From Lepeophtheirus salmonis (taxonomy: Eukaryota; Arthropoda; Copepoda; Siphonostomatoida; Caligidae), in the NCBI RefSeq assembly GCF_016086655.4, contig NC_052138.2:7440001-7504000 (forward strand): a stretch of DNA of 64,000 nucleotides. The letters run 5' to 3'. Positions 22,130 to 33,470 of this stretch are shown in pieces. Positions within the stretch are counted from its first letter, which is position 1. Every line of letters begins with the position of its first letter. The notes under the pieces were generated by a model, which was not told the origin of the DNA, searched no databases, and worked only from the letters and a program-made list of their open reading frames with translations. A program made the translations under genes and the position numbers.

Positions 22130-22820
22130 AAAAAATTACATAGTATTTTATTCGATACTGTATTATAATATTATTGCTTCATAATATTTCATTAAAAGCG
22201 TAGCTACACATTTGTAGATGATAGCAAAAAATTATTCCTATAAATAATAAGATGGCCAATATACAGGGGTGGGCAAAAGTATCTGTACATATTTATAATT
22301 GTTTTTGTTTTTTTAAATCTAGTCTATATATCTTGCTAAGCCCCAGCTCCAGTTGAAAGTACTGTCCATAGACAACATCTTTTGTTTTGATACTTTATCT
22401 GCTCAATTTTACCAAGAAGAAACAAGAAGACAAACGTAAAGTCATTCCAGAATTGTTTCAGGCAGACAATAAAAGTAACAAAATATGCCAAAAGTAACAA
22501 CAAAATTTCACTTTCTAAATTTTGTCCTAAAATGTCATGTACTATTATTTAGACTTATTTGAAAATATTGTCCAGATACTTCTGCCCGTTCCTAGTGTAC
22601 ATAATATATATATATGTGTATATACGACGAAGGATCAACAAGAAATTGTATTCCTATACTTTTGGAACCAGAGCATAAGTATAGTTAAAGTATAACTTGT
22701 TACTTCGTTTATTTATCAATAAGAATAAAGTACGAAAAAGCAATGACGTATCAAGGGAGACGAGGGAATCTAGAGCTGACAACAAAATACAGTGGGTATT
22801 TTTGTGTTAGTTGGGTAGAT
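22130..22820 (+). repeat. Dispersed repeat family E, copy 2, containing an inserted MITE
   Basis: Flanking blocks 'aataagatggccaat' (22,247-22,261), 'cttttggaaccagagcata' (22,661) and 'gagacgagggaatc..gagctgacaacaaa' (22,760) match 2,485-2,660 in the same order. The inserted element at 22,264-22,599 is absent from copy 1. Confidence 0.65.
22264..22599. mobile_element. TA-flanked Tc1/mariner-type MITE, 336 bp
   Basis: The left end CAGGGGTGGGCAAAAGTATC and the reverse-complemented right end CACTAGGAACGGGCAGAAGT share GGGCA(A/G)AAGTATCTG. TA flanks both ends. The interior has no transposase frame. The related empty site at about 2,501-2,510 supports a genuine insertion into repeat E. Confidence 0.85.
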
Positions 22821-22959
22821 ATATATTAGAGTTGATTATTCCCTCATTATTGAAATTTGTGGGATGAGTTAAGATACCCAAGATTTTAAGCTCTAGTCTA
22901 AAACCTTTATTTGCTTTAAAATACTTACCTTGATCCCGATATTGGGTTGTTGAGGTACA
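22821..22959. other. Short intergenic stretch
   Basis: Nothing supportable. Confidence 0.4.
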
Positions 22960-23330
22960 ATATACTTACTTATTGACTACCTTCAGCTCCACCTATAGTA
23001 CAAGCAGCCCAAGAAAAACTGTTCGATGGCATAACTAATGTGAAAGTTTACATATATTGATGATCTTTTTGTTTATTCAAAGGCCCAATCCGAGTATTTA
23101 TCGACACTACGTAAGGCTTATAAATGTATCCGTGCAGCTGGTACAAGGCTCAATAAGAAAAACTTATCATTGCAAGGTCTGAATTAACCTATTGTGGATT
23201 CGATGTCTCGGAACAAGGCCATTCAATGGACCTTGAGCTCATTCGTCCGCTTATTGATTTTTCTGTCCCAACCTCTGCTTTAGAAGTAAGATAGTTTTTG
23301 GTTGAGTACAATTTTATAGCCACTTCTTAA
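22960..23330 (+). pseudogene. Ty3/gypsy reverse transcriptase remnant (element 2)
   Basis: A plus-strand frame from about 22,985 reads 'QAAQEKLFDGITNVKVYIY', stop, 'DDLFVYSK', which is the catalytic Y-x-D-D-x box with a stop in it. It continues 'YKCIRAAGTRLNKKNLSLQG' (the thumb region with L-N-x-x-K), then a broken R-S-F-L-like segment 'LEVR.FLVEYNF' near 23,280. A different sequence (23,440-23,690) sits where RNase H should follow. The element continues at 23,700 with the end of RNase H and the integrase. Stops and frameshifts make it non-functional. Confidence 0.75.
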
Positions 23331-23439
23331 AAGACCTATCCTCTACTACAATTTCATTACTTGGTGCGGGAAAAAAATCTTTAGACTTCGTTTTTGCTAC
23401 ATAATGGTTCTTGTGAATGCGGTAAAGGTTGAAGGTCAA

Positions 23440-23690
23440 ATACTAAAATAAACAAGAAAAAAAGTAGATTTTTCTAAGTGTATTGGAAGCCGATAAAATG
23501 TCATCTGAACGAATTTTGGTCTGTGTACTTTTGGACACTACCAAGAAACCAACAGAGATTACAAAGGAGTTGGGGATCTCCAGGCCAACCCTTCTATGCC
23601 GTTATGAAGTTGGAGAATTCATAACACACTGTACACATGTCCAAAAAGTCATACAAGTGGTTGGAGGATAAATTGCAGTAAATTTATTAA
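23440..23690 (+). mobile_element. Mariner-type helix-turn-helix fragment nested in the gypsy element
   Basis: A frame whose ATG is at about 23,498 reads 'MSSERILVCVLLDTTKKPTE', then 'ITKELGISRPTLL'. This is a clear helix-turn-helix of the Tc1/mariner or resolvase type. It ends 'HVQKVIQVVGG', stop. It lies between reverse transcriptase and RNase H-end pieces of the gypsy copy, in place of about 500 bp of gypsy RNase H. No inverted repeats or catalytic domain were found. Confidence 0.55.
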
Positions 23691-23699
23691 TGTTCAACT

Positions 23700-24775
23700 T
23701 CAAAGGATAGGGGATCTCTCATGCTGATGCTTTCTCTCGTGTTCCATTTGATGAGGCTCCACCCATTGAGGAAAAAGTTGACATGGTGATTGGCGAACTC
23801 CATCAAGCCAAGAAGTCTGGGGATGGGTCCAAAGTCGAGTCAAGGGACTACCTCAAGGAGGAGGAGAAATTGTTTCTCTATCTTGAATGAGTGAATGTGG
23901 TGGGGTTCGGCTGGTAGTACCCAAGTATCTGCAAAATTAGTTTTTGGAGGAACTGTACCTGACGCACCGTGGCATTGTAAAAATGAAGGGCATAGCGCAG
24001 CAGAAATTGTGGCGGTCTTATATCGATGAAGACATTAGCGACTACGTCACTACTTGTATAACTTGTCAGGTACGCACATCCTTGCCTTCGTCCCAATAAG
24101 TTCCCTTTACTCCTGCAAATGCTTGGGAGCGCATTCACGTCGATTATGCCGGAGTATGTAAAAGGTAAAAAATGTTCTGGTGTGGATGGAATCAGGATCC
24201 AAATGGATTGAGGCCGCAGCTACATCAAGCACTTCCACTGAAGCGACCCTCATGCAATGATTCTCGTGGTTCACAAGGTTTGAATTTCCTCGAATTCTCC
24301 ACTCCGATAATGGGGCTCAATTCAGCGCTTCATGGTTCAAATAAAAGTTGACTGAATGGGGTGTAAAACACACGCTTTCGTCTCCATATCACCTAAAATC
24401 AAATGGCCAGGTAGAAAGAACAGTTAGAATTATGAAAGACATTTTGAAAAGAACCACAATAACTCCCTAGATGAACTGATTTTCTCATATCCTTCTAAAC
24501 TGTTTAATGGTGAGCGAACTCCGGCTGAACATGCCTATATGGGTTCATTCCCTCCCATGCCCCACCTTTACTGAAATTGGCATCAAGTGCCCCTATTGTA
24601 AATGATAAAGGCTACACTATAAAAATGAGGGTCTGGGGTAAAAATTGCAATAAACGTGATGAAAAATGAGTCCCGGATACCTTAGTGGTCAAGATTGCGA
24701 AACAATATAGACCGTAATAATATGGGAACAAGTTAAGACAAGGCAAATTAATCAACTTCGCCCCTGGTTGAATTG
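23700..24775 (+). pseudogene. Ty3/gypsy RNase H end, integrase and C-terminal domain remnant (element 2)
   Basis: It starts with 'ISHADAFSRVPFDEAPPIEE', the last RNase H motif (A-D-A-x-S-R). The integrase zinc-binding part follows: 'LTHRGIVKMKGIAQQKLW', 'YVTTCITCQVRTS' (C-x-x-C). The catalytic core is visible as 'ERIHVDYAG' (first D), 'ILHSDNGAQFSASWF' (second D) and 'SSPYHLKSNGQVERTVRIMK' (the E of D-D-35-E). A chromodomain-free C-terminal piece, 'MRVWGKNCNKRDEK', stop, 'VPDTLVVKIAKQ', and 'QGKLINFAPG' corresponds to the GPY/F region. Pieces alternate between frames with several stops, so it is dead. Integration would act on retroelement DNA in the nucleus. It is from a different gypsy copy than 3,890-4,850. 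Confidence 0.85.
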
Positions 24776-24984
24776 ATTGGGGGTGATTTTATGTATTTTA
24801 TCCAGGATATTAAGGAGGCATCCTTTACTAATTTTATCTATCTCAGTATTTTATATTTTTTTTAAAGAACTCTGTGGTTTAGTAACGTGCGTGCTTCTCT
24901 TTTGAATAGACGTGTTATTATTAAACAGAAAATGCCAACAAGTCTGGGATATTAATGATTGCTGTTAGGTAATTATATACAACA

Positions 24985-25056
24985 CTAGTAAAAAGCCAAA
25001 ATGTGGGGGGGTGCAGCCTCTCCAGCCCACCCCATGCAGACACCCCTGATGTTGGA
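24985..25056 (-). mobile_element. Family B terminal fragment (B4)
   Basis: The minus strand begins CAGGGGTGTCTGCATGGGGT, then 'gggctgg..aggctgcacccccccac', matching the GC-rich end of copies B2 and B3. The rest of the element is absent. Confidence 0.65.
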
Positions 25057-26292
25057 CGTAGGAGTATAGACATATATTTTATATAATGCTACTTTTTCCA
25101 TACATGTAGACAACTGTACATAGAATCTTTTGTATGTCGAGATTTATTTCTCTCTCTCTTATGAATTTCCATTTATATAATATCTACAATACATACATAA
25201 TATATTATATGTATAATACTACTACAAATACTCACAGGAAATCCTGGTAATAAATTAAGCTGCCCATTCGATACGATCAGAACGTATTTAATCTTCACAA
25301 TTTATTTAGCATACTGGATTACAAAACTGAAAAAATAAACTTTTATAAATAAGCAAAAATATTACTACTTTAAAAGTAAAAGGCTGTCCTTCAATCAACT
25401 CTCTGTTGATTCCTTGTGCAAAAATTAGATGGATAAATATACTCACAGGTCTAATTTGTTTGTAAAAGCCATATATGGGGGGGGGATTTAATTATATGAA
25501 CTCTAAATAATAATGGGGGTTCTCCAGATTTCTACACCCGGTATCCATTACCTTATTCAGACAAGCTACCTATACAAATTTTAAATCCTTGAGTAACATC
25601 AAATTAAATTGCACCAATTTTAGCACTCTATCACCATTATCTCTGGAGTTATTTGTGTTCAAATAATTTTGCAAATTTCAAATTAGGAACTGAAATAATC
25701 CTTTTTCTTTACTAGAAATTGTTGGAATGAACTGATTTTCATCAATTGTACCAATAAAAACTAAGCCTATAAATTACAACTAGTTTAATTTTATAATATA
25801 TTCTGTCCAACTAGTTTTTTGGCAATATTTATTTTCAACGTCAATGTACGTCCCTCACTATTCCAACGCATGATAACAATTGACTGTATTTTCAAAAAAA
25901 AACTTTATACATTTGTCTCTAGAATGAAATTACGCCCACTACGTTAATACATATGTACAGCCTGATTGCCATACATTATAAAAAAGGAAGTTATTTTGCC
26001 ACATACTGTATAACATAATTTAAGTTTTATTCTACGAAAGCTGCAGAATTGTAACTATATTATAAATATTCTTGTGCTAAACAATCTTTTCTATTATGTA
26101 TGCCTCCCTCCGTCTGTAATAAAATAGCATAAATGTTATTGGCTCTTCTAAGAAATATAAATAATTTCAAATTTTGGGCTTTTATAAATAAGGGATTTAT
26201 TTATGAATATGAGCAAATTCAATTTTATTATCATATAAATTTGTGGGGAAAACACGTGATCACATCAACATCTCCAAATCCAATGATATCTT
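25057..26292. other. Intergenic sequence, no gene seen
   Basis: AT-rich, with a TCTCTCTC tract at about 25,150 and a run of 9 G at 25,480. No supportable gene. Confidence 0.4.
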
Positions 26293-26718
26293 CCAGGGGC
26301 GTACGGAAAGGGTTGGTTAGAGGGCTGTAGCCCCAAATATCCACATTTCCGAAACATCTAATTGTTTAACTTTCTTTTCCCCAAAAATTTAATTTTATTT
26401 GAATAGCTATAAATTTTTGAAATTTTTTTCAAAAAAAAAAAATAATTTTTTTGAACAACTGTGGATTTTTGTAATTTTTTATCAAAATTTTTAATTTTTT
26501 TGGGGCAACTATGGATTTTTGAAATTATTTTCGAAAAAATGTAATATCTGATATGCCATTTTTGAATTTTTTTCAAAAAAAATTATTTTTTGTGAGCAGC
26601 TTAGGATTTTTCAACTTTTTGAGTTTTTGCATTTTTTTCAAAAAAAATATACAACAAAAAAAAACTCCATAAAACAAAAAAAAAATGCATATATATATAT
26701 TCCTTCGGACGCCCCTGG
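26293..26718 (-). mobile_element. Non-autonomous element family B, copy B2 with both ends
   Basis: The left end CCAGGGGCGTACGGAAAGG and the reverse-complemented right end CCAGGGGCGTCCGAAGG are terminal inverted repeats. Next to the left end is the GC-rich 'ggttggttagagggctgtagcccc'. Next to the right end is a TA run with poly-A. The body is a reversed version of the 'tttttgaaatttttttcaaaa' modules found in B1 and B3. It is non-coding. The two frames that cross it are by-products of the low-complexity array. Confidence 0.85.
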
Positions 26719-27323
26719 ATTCTGCCACATTTGTATTCAGACATATGTATCCGGACATTTGTATTCACTAAATTTGTATCAAATTTTTTTTTGTATCCAA
26801 GACATTTGTATCCATGACATTTGTACCAAATCTCATATATCTTAGCTCAGTTAGCTCACAGTTTCTTATATGTATACGTATGAAAATTGTATATGAACAC
26901 ATTCAGACCTTATATACTATGTAATTACAGTTAGTACTAATGATTTCACACCATATATTTATTTTTTAATTAATTTTGTATTTTACATATAATCAGCCCA
27001 AAGTGATTGCTATTCTTTTTTGTCCGTTATGTCATTGTATTTTGCACATATATTTGCCATTTTTCTTTGCTTGTCCCTTATCGTTGCTCTTCTTGATGAC
27101 CCCTCAATCCCATCGTCATTTATTTGGACGCTAGATATTTCATCCCTCCACTTTTGTCATGCCAGCTCATTTTCATCCCTTATGTGGGTTAATACAAACC
27201 AATAAAAATATGCTGTTTGATAAAATATAATTTATAAAAAATGTTGATCCAAATGTATCACTTATTTAATAAGGATACAAATGTAGTGGATACAATTGTC
27301 CAGATACAAATGTGGCAGAATCC
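26717..27323. mobile_element. 607-bp MITE with long inverted repeats and reiterated ACATTTGTATCC motif
   Basis: The left arm GGATTCTGCCACATTTGTAT and the reverse complement of the right arm are identical over 20 bases and similar for about 60. Within the arms the motif ACATTTGTAT(C/T)C is repeated several times, also at 26,745, 26,799 and 26,818. It overlaps family B copy B2 by two bases. The interior frame at 27,020-27,205 has no recognisable domain. Confidence 0.8.
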
Positions 27324-27868
27324 GCATACATAATTATGGCACAACAGTAAACTTAAATATTGTTCAAATTCATATAAACTGATTCCATGATTGTTTGACC
27401 CAAAATGTAATTTATGAATTACTATTAGCTATTTACAAAAAAATTGTGGTCACTATAAAAATGACAAAAAAGTGAGGGGTAATACCTTCCATGCTCCCAC
27501 TAGTGGCATTGACCGAGTAGTAGAAATTACTTCTTGATCCATGGAATATATATAAATTTTCATCAACCTTCAACGAATCGGTTCAATCAACTTAAGTCGA
27601 CACATAATTAGTTTAAAATGAATCAATGAAGTACACTCATTAACAAAGTGTATAAAAAATACTTTTTGATAGATAAATAACATAATTTATTTGATTTAGA
27701 ATGATTAAATTTCAATGTCTTATAAAATTAAAATAAAGTTCACTGATCAGTATTATAGATGATTCAATCCAAAAACTCTCCAGGTCCCTGCTCATGTTAG
27801 GGTCTATTATATAAAATAATATAAGATTATAGGAATATAGCAGCACCGGTTGCTATTTCCTCTTCATA
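27324..27868. other. Intergenic sequence, no gene seen
   Basis: AT-rich, nothing supportable. Confidence 0.4.
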
Positions 27869-28110
27869 CAAGGGCGATATTAAAAGTTTTCGACCTCAAT
27901 GTGAAGATGTTAGCACTCGTAAATAAAAGCTAGTCACATCTATCTAGCATCTGTTGATAGTTACTGACAAAAGTTTCAGCCATTTTGGACACGCAGTTGT
28001 TATGGAACAGTCGTTTGAGGGAGCTGAAAGGAATGTTTTTGTAAAAATGGACAAAATCGAGTATCATGCTATCTTTAAATATTTGTTTTTGAAATCTTAA
28101 CCCTTAAATA
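27869..28110 (+). mobile_element. 5' end of a split mos1-type mariner
   Basis: The left end CAAGGGCGATATTAAAAG and the next 190 bp match 14,391-14,575 closely. A transposase start follows: 'MDKIEYHAIFKYLFLKS', the first helix of the DNA-binding domain, then a stop. The matching 3' end is at 29,990-30,125, with 1.9 kb of unrelated sequence in between. Confidence 0.8.
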
Positions 28111-28631
28111 TAGGTATGTTAACAAAGTAGAGGGAGCCACCAATTATTTTTTCACAAGGGAATTATGTAGCTCTACCATATGATTAATTTTCAAACCGGT
28201 TCCTCAACGAATGTTTGATTATTGAATGATTAAACATTATTTGATTTGAATACTATATTTTGGCAAAGTTTCGCAAAAGTGTATTATACTTATTGAGTTT
28301 AACGCTTACATAAAGATCCCAGCCACATCACTGCCCAAAAAAATATTCAATTCCATGAAATATAACTATATTATTTTGTCATTTAAAGTTGTGCCTTCAA
28401 ATTCTTGTCACTGATAGCTTTTATGTTTCGACTCCTGAGTCTCTCCAGTTAACTTGTAGGTTTTTTTTAATACACCTTACGTAAGTAGTAGGATCTATTA
28501 TCTGTCCAAATTTCACCATACTTTATACTGGTTATTGACTCTCAGGTCGTCCGCAAACTAGGGTCATAATTCTTTAAGTTGAATTAATTTGATTTTTTTC
28601 GGTTTATTACAAAGGTTGATATAATTGAACG

Positions 28632-29548
28632 ATGTCTCTTTCTAAGAAGAGGAAAATGACTGAAAGTGCTATTTGAAAGACTGGAATTGCTAAAACGTTG
28701 ATTTACAACATTTTAACTTATTTCCAGAGTCAAGGCAGGATCTCAGAAATGGATACATTCTTTATGTCCATCTGGAAACTACAATGCAATGAAATCTTAT
28801 ATAAAAACTTCAAGAAACTTTTGGATAAAAATATGATGGCAAGACTCTTAGATTAATGTAATAAACCGCTCTTTTGGTCGTCTAACGCTTTTGAGCCTTT
28901 AAATCCTTCTCAGTATACCTCAAACTTAAATGCCTCTCAACCTCTCTTTCTCAAAGTGCCTCCAAAACAACTAAAAATACCTCCAAGTTAAATGAACCCC
29001 AATCTTCTCTTTCCAAAAGTGCCCCTAAAATATTCAATGAATTATTTTTTCACTTTCTTCACTCCAAAAGAAAAACACAGACTTCGAAATTTTAGTATCA
29101 AAATATAAGGCAAAGTCAGAAAGACTGGAACATTCCATTTATGAAGATTTTGATAACCCTACTTGTTTAACCTAACTTCATGTTCTAGCTTTGCTGGGCA
29201 AACTTCTGACGGGGTATGGATGAAGAAATTTTATAACTTATATGATAAACAATTGAACTATCTTGATGCGATTCAAATAGTTAAAGAAGTTGTCGAACGA
29301 TTAAAAAGAGTTTATTAGATCCTACATCGATTTCTAAATCAAATAATGATTTCTTGAGAGAACCATTCGCTATGGAGAGCATCTTTTGTAAACTTCAAAG
29401 AATTAAAAATAATTATTCCTTCAATGATATGATGAAAGCTTGCATTTCTTCAACAATAGTTGTTTTAGAGAGGCAATATAAAAAGTATTTTGAATTAGAC
29501 ATTGATAACTTATCTGAAAAATTTGCAAAAATGTATATAAATATTTAA
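28632..29548 (+). pseudogene. Decayed coding-like region of unknown identity inside the split mariner
   Basis: An ATG at about 28,632 opens 'MSLSKKRKMTESAI', stop, 'KTGIAKTLIYNILTYFQSQG'. Later segments in shifting frames include 'SERLEHSIYEDFDNPTC', 'FAGQTSDGVWMKKFYNLYDK' with 'QLNYLDAIQIVKEVVERLKR', and finally a 64-codon open frame 'MREPFAMESIFCKLQRIKNN...LSEKFAKMYINI' ending in TAA at 29,548. The pieces look like one protein gene broken by stops and frameshifts. I recognise no family. It may be cargo of an inserted element or an old transposase. Confidence 0.4.
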
Positions 29549-29989
29549 TAGTTATACAATAAATTAGTATTTACTTCTTTGTAAATAGAGATGATTATTG
29601 AATTAATAATGATTAAACTAAATAAATAATATATTAATATAGATTTCTAAATTTTTTATTTTTTCATTAATTTTATTTATTATTAATAATAAGTATACGC
29701 CATGTTTATAATGATTTGTGACGTCATTTTCAAATTTGCAGCGTCAACTAGTGTTCAAATAGATCAAACATACATAAATTGCTCAAAGGGAGAGGATTAC
29801 GAGAATTTTTAAATTTTCGCAACGAAAAATTGCAATTACTCGGGACATATCCAACCAATTAAAGTAATTTTGTTATCATTAGATTATACAGCTAAAATTA
29901 CATAATTGATATTATATAAAAAATACAAAAATATGTTGTTTTGATTTTTTGTTAACATACTTATTAGTTAGATTCAAACTACAGCAGAC

Positions 29990-30125
29990 TTGTTGTGTTA
30001 AAATTTGACAAGTGTAAGTTAATTCGAAGTAATTGAGCAAAAAACAAAAAGTGTCTGGTGAACAATTATTTTGTAGAGAAAAATGCCGAATACTATTTGA
30101 ATGAATTACAGAGATGGGAACATCG
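29990..30125 (+). mobile_element. 3' end of the split mos1-type mariner
   Basis: 'tgtctggtgaacaattattttg' and the frame 'YFVEKNAEYYLNELQRWEHR' match the transposase C-terminus at 14,640-14,720. It breaks off before the final stop and the inverted repeat. Orientation and content fit the 5' end at 27,869. Confidence 0.75.
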
Positions 30126-30560
30126 CATATAGAACATTAAAATATCTCGATTATTATTAATTTTTGTCACGATAATCTGCATTATAGGTACAATAATGTT
30201 ATTATTTAAATGTGAACTTTTGATGTTAAAGACAAAGTGATTTTTGCAAACGTCCATTGTCTTAATTGTCTTTAATCTTCCTTACTATATGTTTGACACT
30301 TAAAAAACCCTGCTAATTCTAAATGTGAGTTTGTATTTCCAGTAAAGATAATTTAATCCTGACAAAACCACAACTTGAATGAAAAGCTATAAAATACTCT
30401 TTTTTTGTTCTGGATGTTTCTAAATTTTTCACCTGTTATAGAATAGATGGAACTTGGTAAAAGTATAACTAATTTATAAGACAAATAATCAATAATTTGG
30501 TCAAGAGCAGTGGTTCATAACCCTATTGTTGTTTATGAACTACGACAGGCTCATAATTTA
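30126..30560. other. Intergenic sequence, no gene seen
   Basis: Nothing supportable. Confidence 0.4.
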
Positions 30561-31621
30561 CAGGGTAAGGCAGTAAAACGTGGACTCGAGAGAGGGATTT
30601 AGAAATGTATCAATAATTTTATATTTTCAATAATAAGCAAACAAATAATGTTAACAAAACATGTAGACAAGGTTTTTGCATAACTTTATTCACTTAATAT
30701 GGCCCTCTTCATCATCAATAACATCCTTTACACGTCCACTGAAGGCCTATAGCAGTTGATGACAAACTCATCTGACATGTTGTCCCATGCAGCCACTATG
30801 GAGGACTTCAGTGAGTCCACAGTTGGGTGTGAGGTCCTTTTGGTTTCCCTCTTCGAAGCGCCCCATATAGAAAAGTCCAATTGGTTCAAATCTGGTGAGG
30901 AAGGTTGCATTGGACCAGAACCGAGCCATGTTATTTGGGCAAAACTTTTGCTCCTTGGCAGTGTATTAGAGAGGGTGCCGTCCGAAGTCTATACGTAGTT
31001 ACCCTCCGGGTAGTTGGTCTTCAGCCATAGCAAAATCTTGTACAATCACATTATAGTAGGCCTCCTGGTCGATTTTCTGTCCAACGGAGGCATCTTCTTT
31101 CCATCAAAGGCCACAGGGGCGAGTACCATTGTTTTGGCGGGATATTTGGTGTTGTAAACCCCTTGAATCTCTTCTTTAGTTTCTACAAGCCAGCAGTAGT
31201 TCCAGTGTTTGTGGAATTGATCAATTGTGAAAATATTATTGTCCGAGAACATTTTCACAATTGACCCATTTGCCTTGATTTATTTGAGGATTTTCTGGCA
31301 CCTCTCCATCCTCCACGCTTTCATTTCCTCTGTCAGAAGTGAAAGAAAGTAATCCCAAGTTGTGTTCTATAGTCCTCCTGATGGTCCTAGGATCCACAGA
31401 GAAGTCTTCATCACATCAACTCCAGCATCTAGGAGATCTAAGATGCGCTACCTCTTTGCTTTTTGCTCGCTCATAATAATGAAATCACTAAATGATTAGT
31501 ATAATTTGTTTACGTAAAAAGAACGGCTGAAACAGAATATCAAAAAATAATCACTAAACCTTTTCATAGTAATGAGAAAATAAATATTAATTAACAGTCC
31601 ATATTTGCTACCCCTACCCTG
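30561..31621 (-). mobile_element. Full-length but inactivated mariner-like element (1,061 bp)
   Basis: The ends CAGGGTAAGGCAGTAAAACG (left) and, reverse-complemented, CAGGGTAGGGGTAGCAAATA (right) form inverted repeats, flanked by TA on both sides. The minus-strand transposase begins with ATG at 31,474 ('MSEQKAKR', stop, 'RILDLLDAGVDVMK', DNA-binding region). It continues 'MFSDNNIFTIDQFHKHWNYC' (F-S-D-E box, with N for E; first catalytic D), 'AKTMVLAPVAFDGKKMPPL', a degraded 'TSDGTLSNT' where QDGAPAHT is expected, and 'SSPDLNQLDFSIWG' (third acidic region), ending near 30,690. Several stops and small deletions disable it. The length is close to an autonomous mariner. A second copy of the family lies at 41,937-43,199. 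Confidence 0.9.
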
Positions 31622-32889
31622 TACACTTTCACAAAACTCTTCTACTTTGAAAAGAAAAACCCTTATATAAGCATATAATACTAGAAAGGATATGAATATA
31701 GTATTATATCATATAACGAGGAGGGTGAGTAGTGAATGTCCTGAGAATGAGTAATGAATCTGAGATCTGTTGTTGAGATTCGTGTTCTAGTTATTGACTA
31801 GATTATATTTTTAATACTTTTACATAATCTATTCATGGATAACGTGAAGTTGAAAGAAGAGTTACATATACAATATACATGTTCATCCAATCATGTCAAG
31901 GTAATATTATATAATTAATTAGGTCATTCTAAAGGACTCAAAGGAAAGAGCGGCCAACCCAAAAACTAACAACAACAGCATAAATAAATGAGAAATAAAT
32001 ATGTTCCTCATCTCACTAACTATTGCACTGACTAATAGCTGTTGTTCTTTCATGATTCATGACTTTGAATTGTAATTTAAAAAAAAATAGTGGCTTTTAT
32101 TTTGGCTTTTTTAAATCCTCCGATAGTATGCACCCTTTTTTTTGAAGTAGTTCATGAACTTGGCTTAAACGTTAATCCAATTATTAAGCGAATATCTTTC
32201 GTGATAGAAAGTTGACATGAACTCTAAATTCCTCTAATTAATTTTTACTCATTAGATTTGGGCATCAACAAGTTACAATTTGTGATTATTATAGCTCATA
32301 TATAATAATTTTATTTTAGATAAAAACTTTTATAAACTATTATTTACTTTTAACAAACTTTTGGTACTAAAAATCTACTCATCAACTTTGATGAGATTGA
32401 GTGTGATATATGGAATAGATGCTAATATCAGATTTGTACCAACGGGTATACCTTAAATTAAAAAAATGACATTGACAAAACAAAAGAACGACTTAAAAGT
32501 AAATAAATATAGGAAATTCATCAAACCTTGATTTAAAATTGCAAATAATTCCAAGAAAAGACACTTTCGCAACAAAAAAAAAGTTACATTTATTCTTAAA
32601 GATGTTTCAGGAGCATTTCTGTATTAAAATCTATTTTAAATAAATTTAAAGCAATTTGACCAAATTTGGGATGCAGAAAATCCCAGCTCACGAACAAAGA
32701 CTTAAAAAGACTTCACGTCAAAAGTTAATATTTTAGAAGAATAATTTTAATCTTCAAAACGAAAATAAATGATTCTTTCAATTTAAATTATGTGAACTCT
32801 TTAAAATCACAATTTTATAGAACAAACTTAAATAATATTAATACATCCACATAAATATTTAGTCTAATTAAATTGATTCAATGATCAAG
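31622..32889. other. Intergenic sequence, no gene seen
   Basis: AT-rich with no supportable coding region or structured repeat. Confidence 0.4.
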
Positions 32890-33240
32890 TTGGTTGTGGT
32901 CCAATTCACACTTTTGATGGCATTGATTCACAATATCCTTCTAATTATATATGTCTTATGGAAAGCTAATCATTTTCCTGAACAAGAAGCTTGGATACTT
33001 TTATCCATAGCTGACCGATTCTTATAATATACTGTTCTGCACATGGCCATTATCAAAAATATATTGCAATATTTTCTAATTATACTTCATAATTAAATTT
33101 AGTCTTATGCTCACCAAATAGAACGCCCCAAGATCTTTTGAATAAAGATATATGGGAGTGGACAATTTAAAGCCAATCAGGAACTAGAAAAAACAAAAAT
33201 ATGGTCTCCTTCTTGTGAGTGTCCACTCTTTCCTTTGAGC
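32890..33240 (+). repeat. Dispersed repeat family F, copy 1
   Basis: It shares, in order with 40,260-40,625, 'attgattcacaatatccttc', 'aaaatatatt', 'aa.cttttgaataaa'-like tracts, and 'gagtgtcca.tctttccttt'. The shared order over about 350 bp at moderate identity suggests an old transposon. Confidence 0.55.
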
Positions 33241-33470
33241 AGTGGTGTGCCATTCCTTATTTATTTGGTCCAGTCTAGTCCTGAGATCGGTCCTTGGAAT
33301 TTTCCTCAAAATGTTGATGCCTTATTAAGCCAAATAAGATATATGAAATATTTATGAAGAGCAACTTTGGCTACTTTAGGTTTAATTTGTTGTGTTTCCA
33401 AAGGGCTAATAAGAGTTATTTTTTAACACAAATTGAAGATAATTCGTGAGTGAATACAAATGTATTTCAC

